In this document: positions 56,110 to 64,000 of the stretch, in pieces | How the letters are laid out: every line of letters starts with the position of its first letter | How positions within the stretch are numbered: position 1 is the stretch's first letter | Assembly (NCBI RefSeq): GCF_000020325.1 | Contig: NC_010730.1 | Span: 1,137,501-1,201,500 of the forward strand | Reading direction: 5' to 3' | Length of the DNA stretch: 64,000 bases | Source: Sulfurihydrogenibium sp. YO3AOP1 | GTDB taxonomy: Bacteria; Aquificota; Aquificia; Aquificales; Hydrogenothermaceae | Program-made: the position numbers and the translations under genes | Notes under the pieces: generated by a model | What the model was told of the DNA's origin: nothing | What the model saw: only the letters and a program-made list of their open reading frames with translations | The model's database searches: none

Positions 56110-56342
56110 GGTCAAGAAAATCCTACTACCCAATAGACATAACTCCAACAGTCAAAATGAGAGACAATGACTGGTGGATAGCTAAAGATATCCAAAGTGA
56201 GATTATAAAGAGAAAAAATAAATATGTAAGCCTTGTATACATTGGAAGAACAGCCAATAAGTATAATCTTAGCAAAAAAACAAGCTTTGGATTTAAACTG
56301 TATCACAAAAAACTTGTTGATTTAATTATTAATGAATTATGA
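56106..56342 (+). CDS. Small conserved-looking protein of unknown function
   Basis: The 78-residue basic protein contains DNDWWIAKDIQSEIIKRK and FGFKLYHKKLVDLIINEL. It overlaps both neighbours by four bases (ATGA), so it is translationally coupled to two glycosyltransferase genes. I do not recognise a family. It has no membrane segment or signal. It may be a small partner of one of the transferases, which is only inferred from position. Confidence 0.6.
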   Translation: MRSRKSYYPIDITPTVKMRDNDWWIAKDIQSEIIKRKNKYVSLVYIGRTANKYNLSKKTSFGFKLYHKKLVDLIINEL

Positions 56343-57460
56343 GACTATTAGATATAACACATTTCTACTCTGAAAAAGGGGGAGGGATTAAAACATACAT
56401 TCAAAACAAGATAGAATACCTAAAAGATAAAGAAGATATTCAGCACACATTAATAATTCCAGGGGAAGAGGATGGGGAACTTTTTTTAAAAAGAACCAAA
56501 ATAATTAAAATCAAATCTCCCTACTTTCCATTTAATAACCACTATAGACTTTTGATTAATCCTGTTAAACTTTCAAACATATTAAAGCAAGAAAAACCGG
56601 ATGTAGTAGAAATAGGCTCTCCTTTTTTAATTCCAACAGTTGTAAATTCAAAAAAAGAAAGTCTAAAATATAAAACCGTAGGTTTTTTTCATTCAAACTT
56701 AGAAAGTGTCGTTGAAAATATAAACAAAATTAAAGGAAAAATTATAGTTAAAAAAATTGCAAGGTCCTACACATATAAAACTTACTCAAATTTAGACCTT
56801 GTTATTGCTCCATCTTACTACGTTAAAAACTATCTTTTAGATATTGGTGTGCAAAATGTTGAAGTTATCTATCATGGTATAGATGTTGATTTTTTTGATA
56901 AAATTCAGCCAGAGGAAGACCTTAGACAAAAATTCAATATTCCTGTTAACAAAATAGTTTTTATTTATGTTGGAAGGTTTTCGGAAGACAAAAATTTTGA
57001 TGAGCTGATAAAAATTATAAAATTGCTTTTACAAATCCAACCAAATAGATTTTTCTTTTTACTCATAGGAGCCGGACCGTTAAAAGATTATGCTTTAAGC
57101 AGTTTAAATAGTAATTCTTTAATTCTTGATTATATCAGCGATAGGGAATATTTAGTTAAAATGCTTAAAATGTCAGATATTTTTATTACAGCATCTAAAA
57201 CTGATACTTTTGGACTATCTTTGGTTGAAGCCCAAGCCTGCGGACTTCCGGTTTTAGCTTACAACAAGACTTCCTTTCCGGAGATAGTATTTTATAAAAA
57301 GTATCTCGCGACGGATGTTTTGGACTTTGCATCTAAGGCTTTAAAGTTAAGCAATAGCTTAAACAATCTTGATAGAAATTTAATGAAAAATTTTATAAGA
57401 AATGAGTTTGATTTAAATAAGAATTTCGACAAGCTTTTTAGGATTTATAGAGAGCTATAG
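56339..57460 (+). CDS. GT4-family glycosyltransferase
   Basis: The 373-residue protein has the GT-B layout. Supporting stretches are an N-terminal EKGGGIKTYIQNKIEYL, FFHSNLESVV, VIYHGIDVDFFDK, IYVGRFSEDKNFDELI, and the donor-site motif TASKTDTFGLSLVEAQACGLP (Glu-x7-Glu-like). It resembles mannosyl/glucosyl lipid transferases. As the last gene of the operon, it may modify the lipids made by the acyltransferases upstream. Confidence 0.85.
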   Translation: MRLLDITHFYSEKGGGIKTYIQNKIEYLKDKEDIQHTLIIPGEEDGELFLKRTKIIKIKSPYFPFNNHYRLLINPVKLSNILKQEKPDVVEIGSPFLIPTVVNSKKESLKYKTVGFFHSNLESVVENINKIKGKIIVKKIARSYTYKTYSNLDLVIAPSYYVKNYLLDIGVQNVEVIYHGIDVDFFDKIQPEEDLRQKFNIPVNKIVFIYVGRFSEDKNFDELIKIIKLLLQIQPNRFFFLLIGAGPLKDYALSSLNSNSLILDYISDREYLVKMLKMSDIFITASKTDTFGLSLVEAQACGLPVLAYNKTSFPEIVFYKKYLATDVLDFASKALKLSNSLNNLDRNLMKNFIRNEFDLNKNFDKLFRIYREL

Positions 57461-57524
57461 GGTTAGTATCATAAAAAGTTTGTATTAATTCGCGCTGCTA
57501 TCTTTTTACAGTTCTTACATCAAT

Positions 57525-57553
57525 TTGCAAACAAAAAATCATAATGTTATAAT
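57525..57553 (+). promoter_or_regulatory. Sigma70-type promoter before the DUF507 gene
   Basis: TTGCAA (57525-57530) and TATAAT (57548-57553) are 17 bases apart, 30 bases before the ATG at 57584. Confidence 0.6.
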
Positions 57554-57583
57554 GTTTTACTATCTTAAAATTGGAGGATATTT

Positions 57584-58132
57584 ATGAAACTACCAGCAAA
57601 GCTGGTGGAGATAGTATCTCAAAGCATTGCAGATAAGCTTATAAATGAGCATATTGTTGAAGCAGATGATGAACAAAAATTTAGACATGACATTCTTGAA
57701 ATAATCAAAAAAGCTGTAGAAGAAGAGAAAGAACTTGAAGAAGAAGCAGAAAAGCTTGTTGAACAACATATAAAACAGTTTGAGCATGAAGATATAAGAT
57801 TTAGAACAGCTGTTTTAAAAGTAATGGAAAAATTAGCCGAGGAACGAAACATTCATCTTGACCCAGAAGAGAGATTAAATCAAATTGCAAACAGAATAAA
57901 AAGATACATTGAAACAGAAGATTCGGTAGAAATATTTGAACATCCAAACAAAATAAGAAGAATAGTCTTAGAACTTTTAAAAAGATTGGTAAGAGAACAA
58001 AGAGAGATAGATAAAGAAGTTAGACAAAGAATCAGGTCTTACTCAAGAAAAATCGTTGAAGGGACTCCTGAATGGAGAATTCTCTACAATAGAATATATG
58101 AAGATGCTTTAAAAAGGAGAGGTTGGCTATAA
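57584..58132 (+). CDS. DUF507 family protein (two repeats)
   Basis: The 182-residue, highly charged helical protein begins MKLPAKLVEIVSQSIADKLI and repeats the pattern in its second half (LNQIANRIKRYIETEDSVEI). This is the DUF507 family, seen widely in Aquificae, without assigned function. It starts with a GGAGG site and leads the plsC-ispH-rpsA run. Confidence 0.82.
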   Translation: MKLPAKLVEIVSQSIADKLINEHIVEADDEQKFRHDILEIIKKAVEEEKELEEEAEKLVEQHIKQFEHEDIRFRTAVLKVMEKLAEERNIHLDPEERLNQIANRIKRYIETEDSVEIFEHPNKIRRIVLELLKRLVREQREIDKEVRQRIRSYSRKIVEGTPEWRILYNRIYEDALKRRGWL

Positions 58133-58157
58133 AAAATCTCTCTTTTGGAGATAATTT

Positions 58158-58787
58158 TTGGAGAAAAAAGCCCCATACTCAGAATTTGGTTATAAAGTTT
58201 TTTATAAAGTCAGACCGGCGTTAAAAAAGCTATTAAAAATAAATGTCGTAGGGCTTGAAAATATACCATTGACCGGTGGCTGTATCTTAGCTGCCAATCA
58301 CAGAAGCCATTTAGACCCACCAGTTTTAAACATCATATCTCCAAGACCAATAATCTTCTTAGCAAAAAAAGAGCTTTTTGAAGTGCCAATCCTTGGTTGG
58401 ATAATTAGAAAGGCTGGGGCTATTCCTGTAAAAAGAGACAATAGAGATTTAAGCACAATAAAAAAAGCCATCTCTTTACTTAAGGAAGGTTATGTAATAG
58501 GAATTTTTCCGGAAGGAACAAGAGCAAGACCGGGAGAGTTTAGAAAACCACAACCAGGAGTTGGCTATCTTATAGAAAAAGCAAAAGTTCCAGTGATACC
58601 AATTCTTATTGAAGGTACAGATAAAATACTACCAGTAAAATCAAAATTTCCTAAATTATTCAAGTATAATATTGATGTAATTATTGGAAAACCTATAAAT
58701 TTTGAAGGAATATCATCTTACGAGCATGTGGCAGAAAAAGTAATGCATGAAATCAAAAAGTTAAAAGAGGTAAAAAGAGATGGCTAA
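58158..58787 (+). CDS. plsC: 1-acyl-sn-glycerol-3-phosphate acyltransferase
   Basis: The 209-residue protein (TTG start behind TTGGAG) has the acyltransferase motifs NHRSHLDPPVL (HX4D), GAIPVKRDNRD and IGIFPEGTRARPGEF, then KVPVIPILIEGTD. It adds the second acyl chain to lysophosphatidic acid at the inner membrane. Its end overlaps the ispH start by eight bases. Confidence 0.92.
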   Translation: MEKKAPYSEFGYKVFYKVRPALKKLLKINVVGLENIPLTGGCILAANHRSHLDPPVLNIISPRPIIFLAKKELFEVPILGWIIRKAGAIPVKRDNRDLSTIKKAISLLKEGYVIGIFPEGTRARPGEFRKPQPGVGYLIEKAKVPVIPILIEGTDKILPVKSKFPKLFKYNIDVIIGKPINFEGISSYEHVAEKVMHEIKKLKEVKRDG

Positions 58788-59646
58788 TATAATAGTTGCA
58801 CAAACAGCAGGATTTTGTTTTGGTGTAAGAATAGCTGTAGATATGGCAAAGCAAGCCGGAGAAAAACTCGGACATGCATATACAAATGGTCCAATAATCC
58901 ATAACAAGCAAGTTGTTAATTATCTCAAATCTATTGGTGTTGAAGAGATGCAGGACTATTCACAACTAAAACCCGGCGATACTGTAATTATAAGGTCACA
59001 TGGTGTACCACCCAAAACAGAAAGAATGTTAAAAGAGTTGAATATAAACGTTCTTGATGCTACATGTCCGTTTGTAAAAAAAGTTCATGATAAAGTCAAG
59101 CAACTTGTTGAAGAAGGGTACTTTGTAGTAATAATAGGTGAAGAAGGGCATCCGGAAGTGATAGGAACGCTTGGACACCTTGAAGAAGTTGGCGGAAAAG
59201 GCGTTGTTGTTGAAAATTTTGAAGATTTAGTCAAAAAAGTTCCAAAAAGAAATAGAATCGGAGTAGTAGCACAAACAACCCAAAGTGAAGACTTCTTCAG
59301 AGAAGCGGTAGGATATTTGGCAGAAAATACAGAAGAGTTAAAAGTTTTTAATACAATTTGCGATGCTACTTCTGTAAGACAAGAAGAGGTTAAAAAAATA
59401 GCACCAGAAGTTGATGTGATGATAATCATCGGTGGAAAACACAGCGGAAACACACAAAGACTTTATCAGATTTCAAAAGCATTAAATCCAAATACTTATC
59501 ATATAGAAACAGCAGACGAGCTACAAAATCAGTGGTTTGAAAATAAAGAAAATATAGGTATATCAGCCGGTGCATCCACACCTGACTGGATAATTCAAGA
59601 AGTTGTAAATAAAATCAAAGAAATAAAAGGAGTTAGCCATGAATGA
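58780..59646 (+). CDS. ispH: 4-hydroxy-3-methylbut-2-enyl diphosphate reductase
   Basis: The 288-residue protein has three cluster-binding cysteines: TAGFCFGVRIAVDMA, DATCPFVKKVH and NTICDATSVRQ. VAQTTQSEDF and GGKHSGNTQRLY complete the IspH (LytB) pattern. It makes isopentenyl and dimethylallyl diphosphate in the last step of the pathway that includes ispF. It overlaps plsC and rpsA by eight bases each. Confidence 0.96.
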   Translation: MANIIVAQTAGFCFGVRIAVDMAKQAGEKLGHAYTNGPIIHNKQVVNYLKSIGVEEMQDYSQLKPGDTVIIRSHGVPPKTERMLKELNINVLDATCPFVKKVHDKVKQLVEEGYFVVIIGEEGHPEVIGTLGHLEEVGGKGVVVENFEDLVKKVPKRNRIGVVAQTTQSEDFFREAVGYLAENTEELKVFNTICDATSVRQEEVKKIAPEVDVMIIIGGKHSGNTQRLYQISKALNPNTYHIETADELQNQWFENKENIGISAGASTPDWIIQEVVNKIKEIKGVSHE

Positions 59647-61336
59647 GTTTGAAAAAATGATGGAGCAAGCTGTAGAAGCATCTCGTTACTCAAAAAATCA
59701 AAAAGTAAAAGGAAAAATCGTAAAAATAACAGATGATAAAGTCTATGTAGATATTGGACAAAAAGTAGAAGCTGTTTTAAGAAAACAAGAAGCAGAAGGC
59801 TACAAAGAAGGTGATGAGATAGAGGCAGTATTTATTGGCAAAAGAGATAAAGACGGATACTTTATCCTGTCAAGAAAAGGCTTTGTCATGAAAGATAAGG
59901 TAAAGAAGCTTAAAGAGGCTTTTGAAAATAAACAAAAAGTAAAAGTTATGGTAGTTAGTAAAGGAGAAAAAGGATATATTGTTGATATAGAAGGCATTAA
60001 AGGATTTATGCCATTTTCAGAGTCCGGCACCAAAAGAGATGAAACTTTGCCTGAAGGTTATACGTTTGAAGGATACATTGTTAAGTTTGAAGAAAGAAAA
60101 GGCAGTCCTAACGTTGTAATATCAAGAAAAGAAGCATTAAAAGAAGAAGTAAACGCAGAAAAAGAAAAATACTTATCAGTTTTACAGCAAGGTCAAAAAG
60201 TTATCGGCAAGGTAGAAAAAATCACCGATAAAGTTGCTGTAATCTCTATTGATAATGTAGTTTATGGAATCCTGCCAAAGAGTGAACTTTCTTGGGATAA
60301 AAACAAAAAGTTTGAAGATGTTTTAAAAGTAGGAGATAGCATAGAATTAGTAATAAAAGAAATTAAAGATAAAAAGCCCATATTTTCTTTAAAAGCTTTA
60401 GAGCCAAATCCATGGGATAAGTTTGATAAAGATGTTGAGGATGTTGTAGAAGCTACTGTTAAAGAAATCAATAAATTTGGTGTAATTGTTGATGTAGATG
60501 GAGTTGATGGTTTTATCCATAACAGAGAAATTTCACATTTTGATTATATGAAAGCTAAGAAAAATTTAAAAGTTGGTAATAAAGTTAAGGCAAAAATTAT
60601 AGAGCTTGATAAAGAAAACAGAAAATTAAAATTAAGCATAAAAGCATTACAAGAAAATCCAGTAGAAAAATTCTTAAAAGAAAATCCTGTTGGTAGTGTA
60701 ATTGAGGCAAAAGTTAAAGATGCTAAGCAAAAAGTTGCATTTATAGACCTTGGTGAAATAGAGGGAATCGTAAAACTTGAAGATGCTACAGATAATAAAA
60801 ATATTAAGTCTATCTCATCAGTACTAAAGGAAGATAAAGTTTATAAATTTAAAGTCCTTGGTGTGGAAAAAGACAAAATCTTACTTGGAATAAAACAGCT
60901 CTTAGAAGAAGATTGGAATGAGTTTATCTCTAAATACAAAGTTGGCGATGTTGTTAAAGGAAAGGTCAAGAAACTTATAGAAAAAGGTGCAATTGTTGAT
61001 TTGGGAGAAAATATAGAAGGCTTTATACCAGTTTCTGAAATAGCATTAGAAAGAATAAACATTCCAAGCGATAAGTTAGAGCTTCATCAAGAAGTCGAGG
61101 CTAAAATAATAAAAATAGACCCAGAAAACAAGAAAATAACATTAAGCATTAAACAAATTTTATTAGATGAAGAGAAAAGAAAAAAAGAAGAAGAGAAAAG
61201 AAAAGCTGAAGAAGAGGCAAAAAGAAAGCTTTTAGAAAAATTAGAGAGTAAAAAAGAAGAAACAAAACAACCAGAAGGGGAAAGCTTAGGTACCCTGGGA
61301 GATATTCTTAAGAAAAAGCTACTGGAGAAAGGTTAA
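59639..61336 (+). CDS. rpsA: Ribosomal protein S1 (six S1 domains)
   Basis: The 565-residue protein contains six S1 RNA-binding repeats at about 20-85, 98-165, 185-255, 268-340, 355-425 and 438-510. Examples are KGKIVKITDDKVYVDIGQKV and KGKVKKLIEKGAIVDLGENI. A lysine/glutamate-rich tail of about 50 residues ends it. Bacterial S1 brings mRNA to the 30S subunit. An ispH-rpsA pairing is known in other bacteria. The fused cation exchanger gene starts on the S1 stop. Confidence 0.93.
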   Translation: MNEFEKMMEQAVEASRYSKNQKVKGKIVKITDDKVYVDIGQKVEAVLRKQEAEGYKEGDEIEAVFIGKRDKDGYFILSRKGFVMKDKVKKLKEAFENKQKVKVMVVSKGEKGYIVDIEGIKGFMPFSESGTKRDETLPEGYTFEGYIVKFEERKGSPNVVISRKEALKEEVNAEKEKYLSVLQQGQKVIGKVEKITDKVAVISIDNVVYGILPKSELSWDKNKKFEDVLKVGDSIELVIKEIKDKKPIFSLKALEPNPWDKFDKDVEDVVEATVKEINKFGVIVDVDGVDGFIHNREISHFDYMKAKKNLKVGNKVKAKIIELDKENRKLKLSIKALQENPVEKFLKENPVGSVIEAKVKDAKQKVAFIDLGEIEGIVKLEDATDNKNIKSISSVLKEDKVYKFKVLGVEKDKILLGIKQLLEEDWNEFISKYKVGDVVKGKVKKLIEKGAIVDLGENIEGFIPVSEIALERINIPSDKLELHQEVEAKIIKIDPENKKITLSIKQILLDEEKRKKEEEKRKAEEEAKRKLLEKLESKKEETKQPEGESLGTLGDILKKKLLEKG

Positions 61337-62337
61337 TGGTTCTTGATTTTGTTTTATTAGTAGTTGGTATACTTTTTGTTTTAGCAGCAGCCGAGCTGTT
61401 TACAAACGGTATAGAAGCTCTTGGACATAGATTAAACGTATCTAAAAATTTTACAGGTAGTGTACTGGCTGCCGTAGGAACTGCTTTACCAGAAACTTTA
61501 ATACCAATAATTGCAATAGTTTTTTTTGCAGGGAATAAAGGTCATGATATTGGCGTTGGAGCAATCCTTGGTGCTCCTTTTATGCTTTCAACTGTAGCAT
61601 TTCCACTTATTGGATTAACAGTGATCATTGGTCATTTATTGAAAAAACGCGGGATTACATTACATGCAGAAACCACAGGACTTAGAAGAGATTTAACATT
61701 CTTTTTATTTGCCTATTCCGTAGCTTTATTTATCGTCCCTTTTGAAGGTTATACACTGAGAGTTATGACTGCTATCTTTCTACTTAGTCTTTATGTTCTG
61801 TATGTATTTCAAACATTAAAAGGCGAAAGTGAAGATATGGAAACACCTGAACACCTGTTTTTTGCTCCTAAAAATCCACATCCGCATATATTTTTAATAA
61901 TTACTCAAGTAATCATCTCTCTTATAATAATGGTTGGTGGAGCACATTTCTTCGTTCATGGAATAGAAAAAATAAGTTTAGCTTTTGGATTAGACCCATT
62001 GATTTTTTCTCTTATTATCGCTCCAATAGCTACAGAATTACCTGAAAAAATTAACAGCGTAAAATGGATTTTAGAAAAGAAAGATACGTTAGCAGTTGGA
62101 AACGTTGCCGGCGCAATGGTGTTTCAAAGCACAATTCCTGTTAGCATTGGTGTCTTATTTACAGAATGGAACATCACAGGACTTGCATTAGTGTCCGGAA
62201 TATTTGCAATAATTTCAGCTTTTATAGCTTTAACATTCTCTTACATCAATAGAAAATATTTTGCTTATGGATTTACATCCGGTATATTATTTTTCATAGC
62301 CTATATATACTTAGTTTTAACAAATGGAGCAGGATAA
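61336..62337 (+). CDS. Sodium/calcium exchanger-like (CaCA family) membrane protein
   Basis: The 333-residue protein has about ten membrane segments. Two alpha repeats are visible, ending in GTALPETLIPIIAI (near residue 55) and APIATELPEKIN (near 232), which hold the ion-binding Glu. It most resembles YrbG-type cation:sodium or cation:proton exchangers. It overlaps rpsA by one base; the ion is unknown. Confidence 0.85.
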   Translation: MVLDFVLLVVGILFVLAAAELFTNGIEALGHRLNVSKNFTGSVLAAVGTALPETLIPIIAIVFFAGNKGHDIGVGAILGAPFMLSTVAFPLIGLTVIIGHLLKKRGITLHAETTGLRRDLTFFLFAYSVALFIVPFEGYTLRVMTAIFLLSLYVLYVFQTLKGESEDMETPEHLFFAPKNPHPHIFLIITQVIISLIIMVGGAHFFVHGIEKISLAFGLDPLIFSLIIAPIATELPEKINSVKWILEKKDTLAVGNVAGAMVFQSTIPVSIGVLFTEWNITGLALVSGIFAIISAFIALTFSYINRKYFAYGFTSGILFFIAYIYLVLTNGAG

Positions 62338-62338
62338 G

Positions 62339-63283
62339 ATGGATATAAATCAAGAATTGCAATCTTTACAAGACCAGATTGAGATATTAAGAGAAAGAGT
62401 AAAAAAAGGTGAGCATCATTTAATTAATGAGCTTGCAAAATTAAGAAGAAAATTTAAAAAACTATCTAAGGAAAAGATGGCAAGCTTGACAGCATGGGAC
62501 AGGGTTCAGCTTGCCAGACACCCAAAAAGACCACACACAATAGACTATATAAATAATTTATTCACTGATTTCATAGAACTTCACGGAGATAGAAGGTTTG
62601 CAGATGATAAAGCAATAATAGCAGGATTTGCAAACTTTGAAGGAAAGCCTGTTTGCGTAATCGGTCATGAAAAAGGAAGGGATACAAAAGAAAAGATAGA
62701 AAGAAACTTTGGAATGCCGCACCCGGAGGGATACAGAAAAGCCATCAGAGTAATGAAATTAGCAGAAAAATTTAAAAGACCAATTTTTACATTTATAGAT
62801 ACTCCGGGAGCTTATCCGGGCATCGGTGCAGAAGAAAGAGGTCAATCTCAAGCTATAGCAGAAAGTCTAATGGTAATGGGTAGCTTAAAAACTCCTATTA
62901 TTGCGACAGTTATAGGTGAAGGTGGTAGTGGTGGAGCATTAGCTCTTGGCGTTGCAGACAAAATACTTATGCTTGAAAATGCTATATATTCTGTCATATC
63001 ACCTGAAGGTTGTGCTGCCATACTTTTTAAATCAGCAGAATCAGCCCCTATCGCAGCAGAAAGTTTAAAAATTACAGCACAAGATTTAAAAGAACTTGGT
63101 ATCATTGACTGTATAGTAAGAGAACCACTCGGCGGAGCTCATTTACAGCCAAAGAAAATGTATAGATTATTAAGAAGAGCTTTGAGAAACTCTTTAAAAG
63201 AAATAATAAATATTGACTTAGATGAACTGGTTGAGTTAAGGCATAGAAAATTTTATTCAATGGGAAGGTTTACTGAGAAGTAG
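62339..63283 (+). CDS. accA: Acetyl-CoA carboxylase carboxyltransferase subunit alpha
   Basis: I start at the ATG at 62339 (MDINQELQSLQDQIEILRER), with GGAG nine bases upstream; another in-frame ATG at 62324 has no such site. The 314-residue protein contains HGDRRFADDKAIIAGFANF, GRDTKEKIERNFGMPHPEGY, TFIDTPGAYPGIGAEERGQS and VIGEGGSGGALALGVAD. These are the classic AccA biotin/CoA-site blocks. It makes malonyl-CoA with AccD, which is not in the window. Confidence 0.95.
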   Translation: MDINQELQSLQDQIEILRERVKKGEHHLINELAKLRRKFKKLSKEKMASLTAWDRVQLARHPKRPHTIDYINNLFTDFIELHGDRRFADDKAIIAGFANFEGKPVCVIGHEKGRDTKEKIERNFGMPHPEGYRKAIRVMKLAEKFKRPIFTFIDTPGAYPGIGAEERGQSQAIAESLMVMGSLKTPIIATVIGEGGSGGALALGVADKILMLENAIYSVISPEGCAAILFKSAESAPIAAESLKITAQDLKELGIIDCIVREPLGGAHLQPKKMYRLLRRALRNSLKEIINIDLDELVELRHRKFYSMGRFTEK

Positions 63284-63420
63284 TGAGGTAAGAAATTTAA
63301 AAGAATATGAAAATTTCTGTCGGCTTCAGCATGATGTTTTTTCTTTGTCTGAAGAAGCAAATTGAAGAATTTTATAATTATTAAATCTTTAAATTTTCAT
63401 AAACTAATATTAAGAGGAGT

Positions 63421-63630
63421 GCTTTAAAATTTTAACTAAGTCTAAAAATTAATTTGATTTTCATTCTGCAGCCGACGAAGAATCTCCTTTTGTTTCTCTT
63501 CATTTTAAAAGATATTAAAAGAGGAGATCCTTCACTTCGCTGCTGGATGACAAAAACCGCCAATGGTGTCATTCTGAGCGAAGCGAAGAATCTCATATTT
63601 TTATTGGATTTCCCACCCAAATGTATCTCA
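63421..63630. repeat. Dispersed repeats of both families before gpmA
   Basis: TGCTTTAAAATTTTAACTAA and CTAAAAATTAATTTGA (63420-63457) lead to TCATTCTGCAGCCGACGAAG (63460-63479) and AATCTCC. A second arm pair (GAGATCCTTCACTTCGCTGC, GTCATTCTGAGCGAAGCGAA at 63569-63588) follows. The gap 63284-63722 has no gene. Confidence 0.8.
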
Positions 63631-63722
63631 TAATTATTAAATCTTTAAACTTTCACAAACTAATACCAATCACCATTACTTACTTAATGATATAATAATT
63701 TTTAAAAACTTTGGAGGTTTCT

Positions 63723-64000
63723 ATGCCTAAATTAGTCTTAGTAAGACATGGACAATCTTTTTGGAACTTACAAAATAGATTTACCGGATGGGTAGATGTT
63801 CCACTCACAGAAAAAGGAAAAGAGGAAGCATTTAAAGCAGGGGAGCTTTTGAAAGATATTAGGTTCAAAGTTGCATACACATCTGCATTAACAAGAGCTC
63901 AAGAAACATTAAAAATCATTCTTGAAGTTATTGGTCTACAAATCCCAATTATAAAAGACCAAGCATTAAACGAAAGACACTATGGAGGATTGCAAGGTTT
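63723..64000 (+). CDS. gpmA: 2,3-bisphosphoglycerate-dependent phosphoglycerate mutase, N-terminal part (window-truncated)
   Basis: The ATG at 63723 (GGAGG upstream) begins [20 protein letters not shown], with the catalytic histidine in [24 protein letters not shown] and [11 protein letters not shown] are the phosphoglycerate mutase blocks. About 92 codons are visible before the window ends. It interconverts 3- and 2-phosphoglycerate in glycolysis. A TATAAT at 63691-63696 is a possible -10 box. Confidence 0.94.
   Translation, partial: MPKLVLVRHGQSFWNLQNRFTGWVDVPLTEKGKEEAFKAGELLKDIRFKVAYTSALTRAQETLKIILEVIGLQIPIIKDQALNERHYGGLQG

Overview
The window is AT-rich, gene-dense bacterial DNA whose gene content points to a Sulfurihydrogenibium-like member of the Aquificales. 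The pointers are RNase R next to argD, a DUF507 protein, a plsC-ispH-rpsA cluster, a two-component zinc/manganese ABC operon, long overlapping operons and a low-GC thermophile-like amino-acid bias. The genus is my inference; no search was possible.

Layout. 1-5361 (+): end of argD, rnr, a thioredoxin-like lipoprotein, moaE, trmFO. 5722-15633 (-): Xaa-Pro peptidase, a frameshifted Rpn nuclease, a DJ-1 protein, purF, PAP2 phosphatase with an anchored PHP protein, then recG, a DUF1858 protein, ispF and nadK. 15804-17480 is an insertion scar: a truncated IS1595-like gene, a decayed IS256-type copy and a structured RNA candidate. 17567-24115: DUF2203, an ABC metal importer with a dehydrogenase, a FlgN-like protein, an IclR regulator, lnt. 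24125-30061 (+): gltB, an SNase-like lipoprotein, lepB. 30286-35270 holds a complete IS110 element, coaE and a TnpB gene split by an intact IS256-type element. 35271-46553 (-): mscS, hisD, frameshifted chrA, small genes, and a tolC-RND-adaptor efflux operon whose tolC is split by a third IS256-type copy. 46925-49507: ferritin-like protein, mtnP, coiled-coil zinc-ribbon protein, tRNA(CAU). 49602-57460 (+): lytic transglycosylase and a lipid/glycolipid-like operon (OlsB-like and PlsC-like acyltransferases, deacetylase, PHP-glycosyltransferase, second glycosyltransferase). 57584-64000 (+): DUF507, plsC, ispH, rpsA, cation exchanger, accA and the start of gpmA.

The strongest observation is the IS110 element at about 30313-31581. 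Its 5' non-coding region folds into two internal-loop hairpins. All four guide segments expected of a bridge RNA can be read by eye: two match the flanking target halves and two match the element's own ends. The target is the arm of a dispersed palindromic intergenic repeat, and two more exact 12-base target copies (11494, 28651) are unoccupied in this window. The second signal is an array of CTTAA motifs spaced 10-11 bases apart just upstream of the -10 box of the lipid-modifying operon. This resembles a site for an OmpR/PhoB-type regulator.

Several genes (rpn, chrA, zinc-ribbon/HEAT, PHP-glycosyltransferase, one IS256 transposase) are broken by single-base shifts, mostly in short A/T runs. 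These may be assembly errors, true decay or slippage sites.
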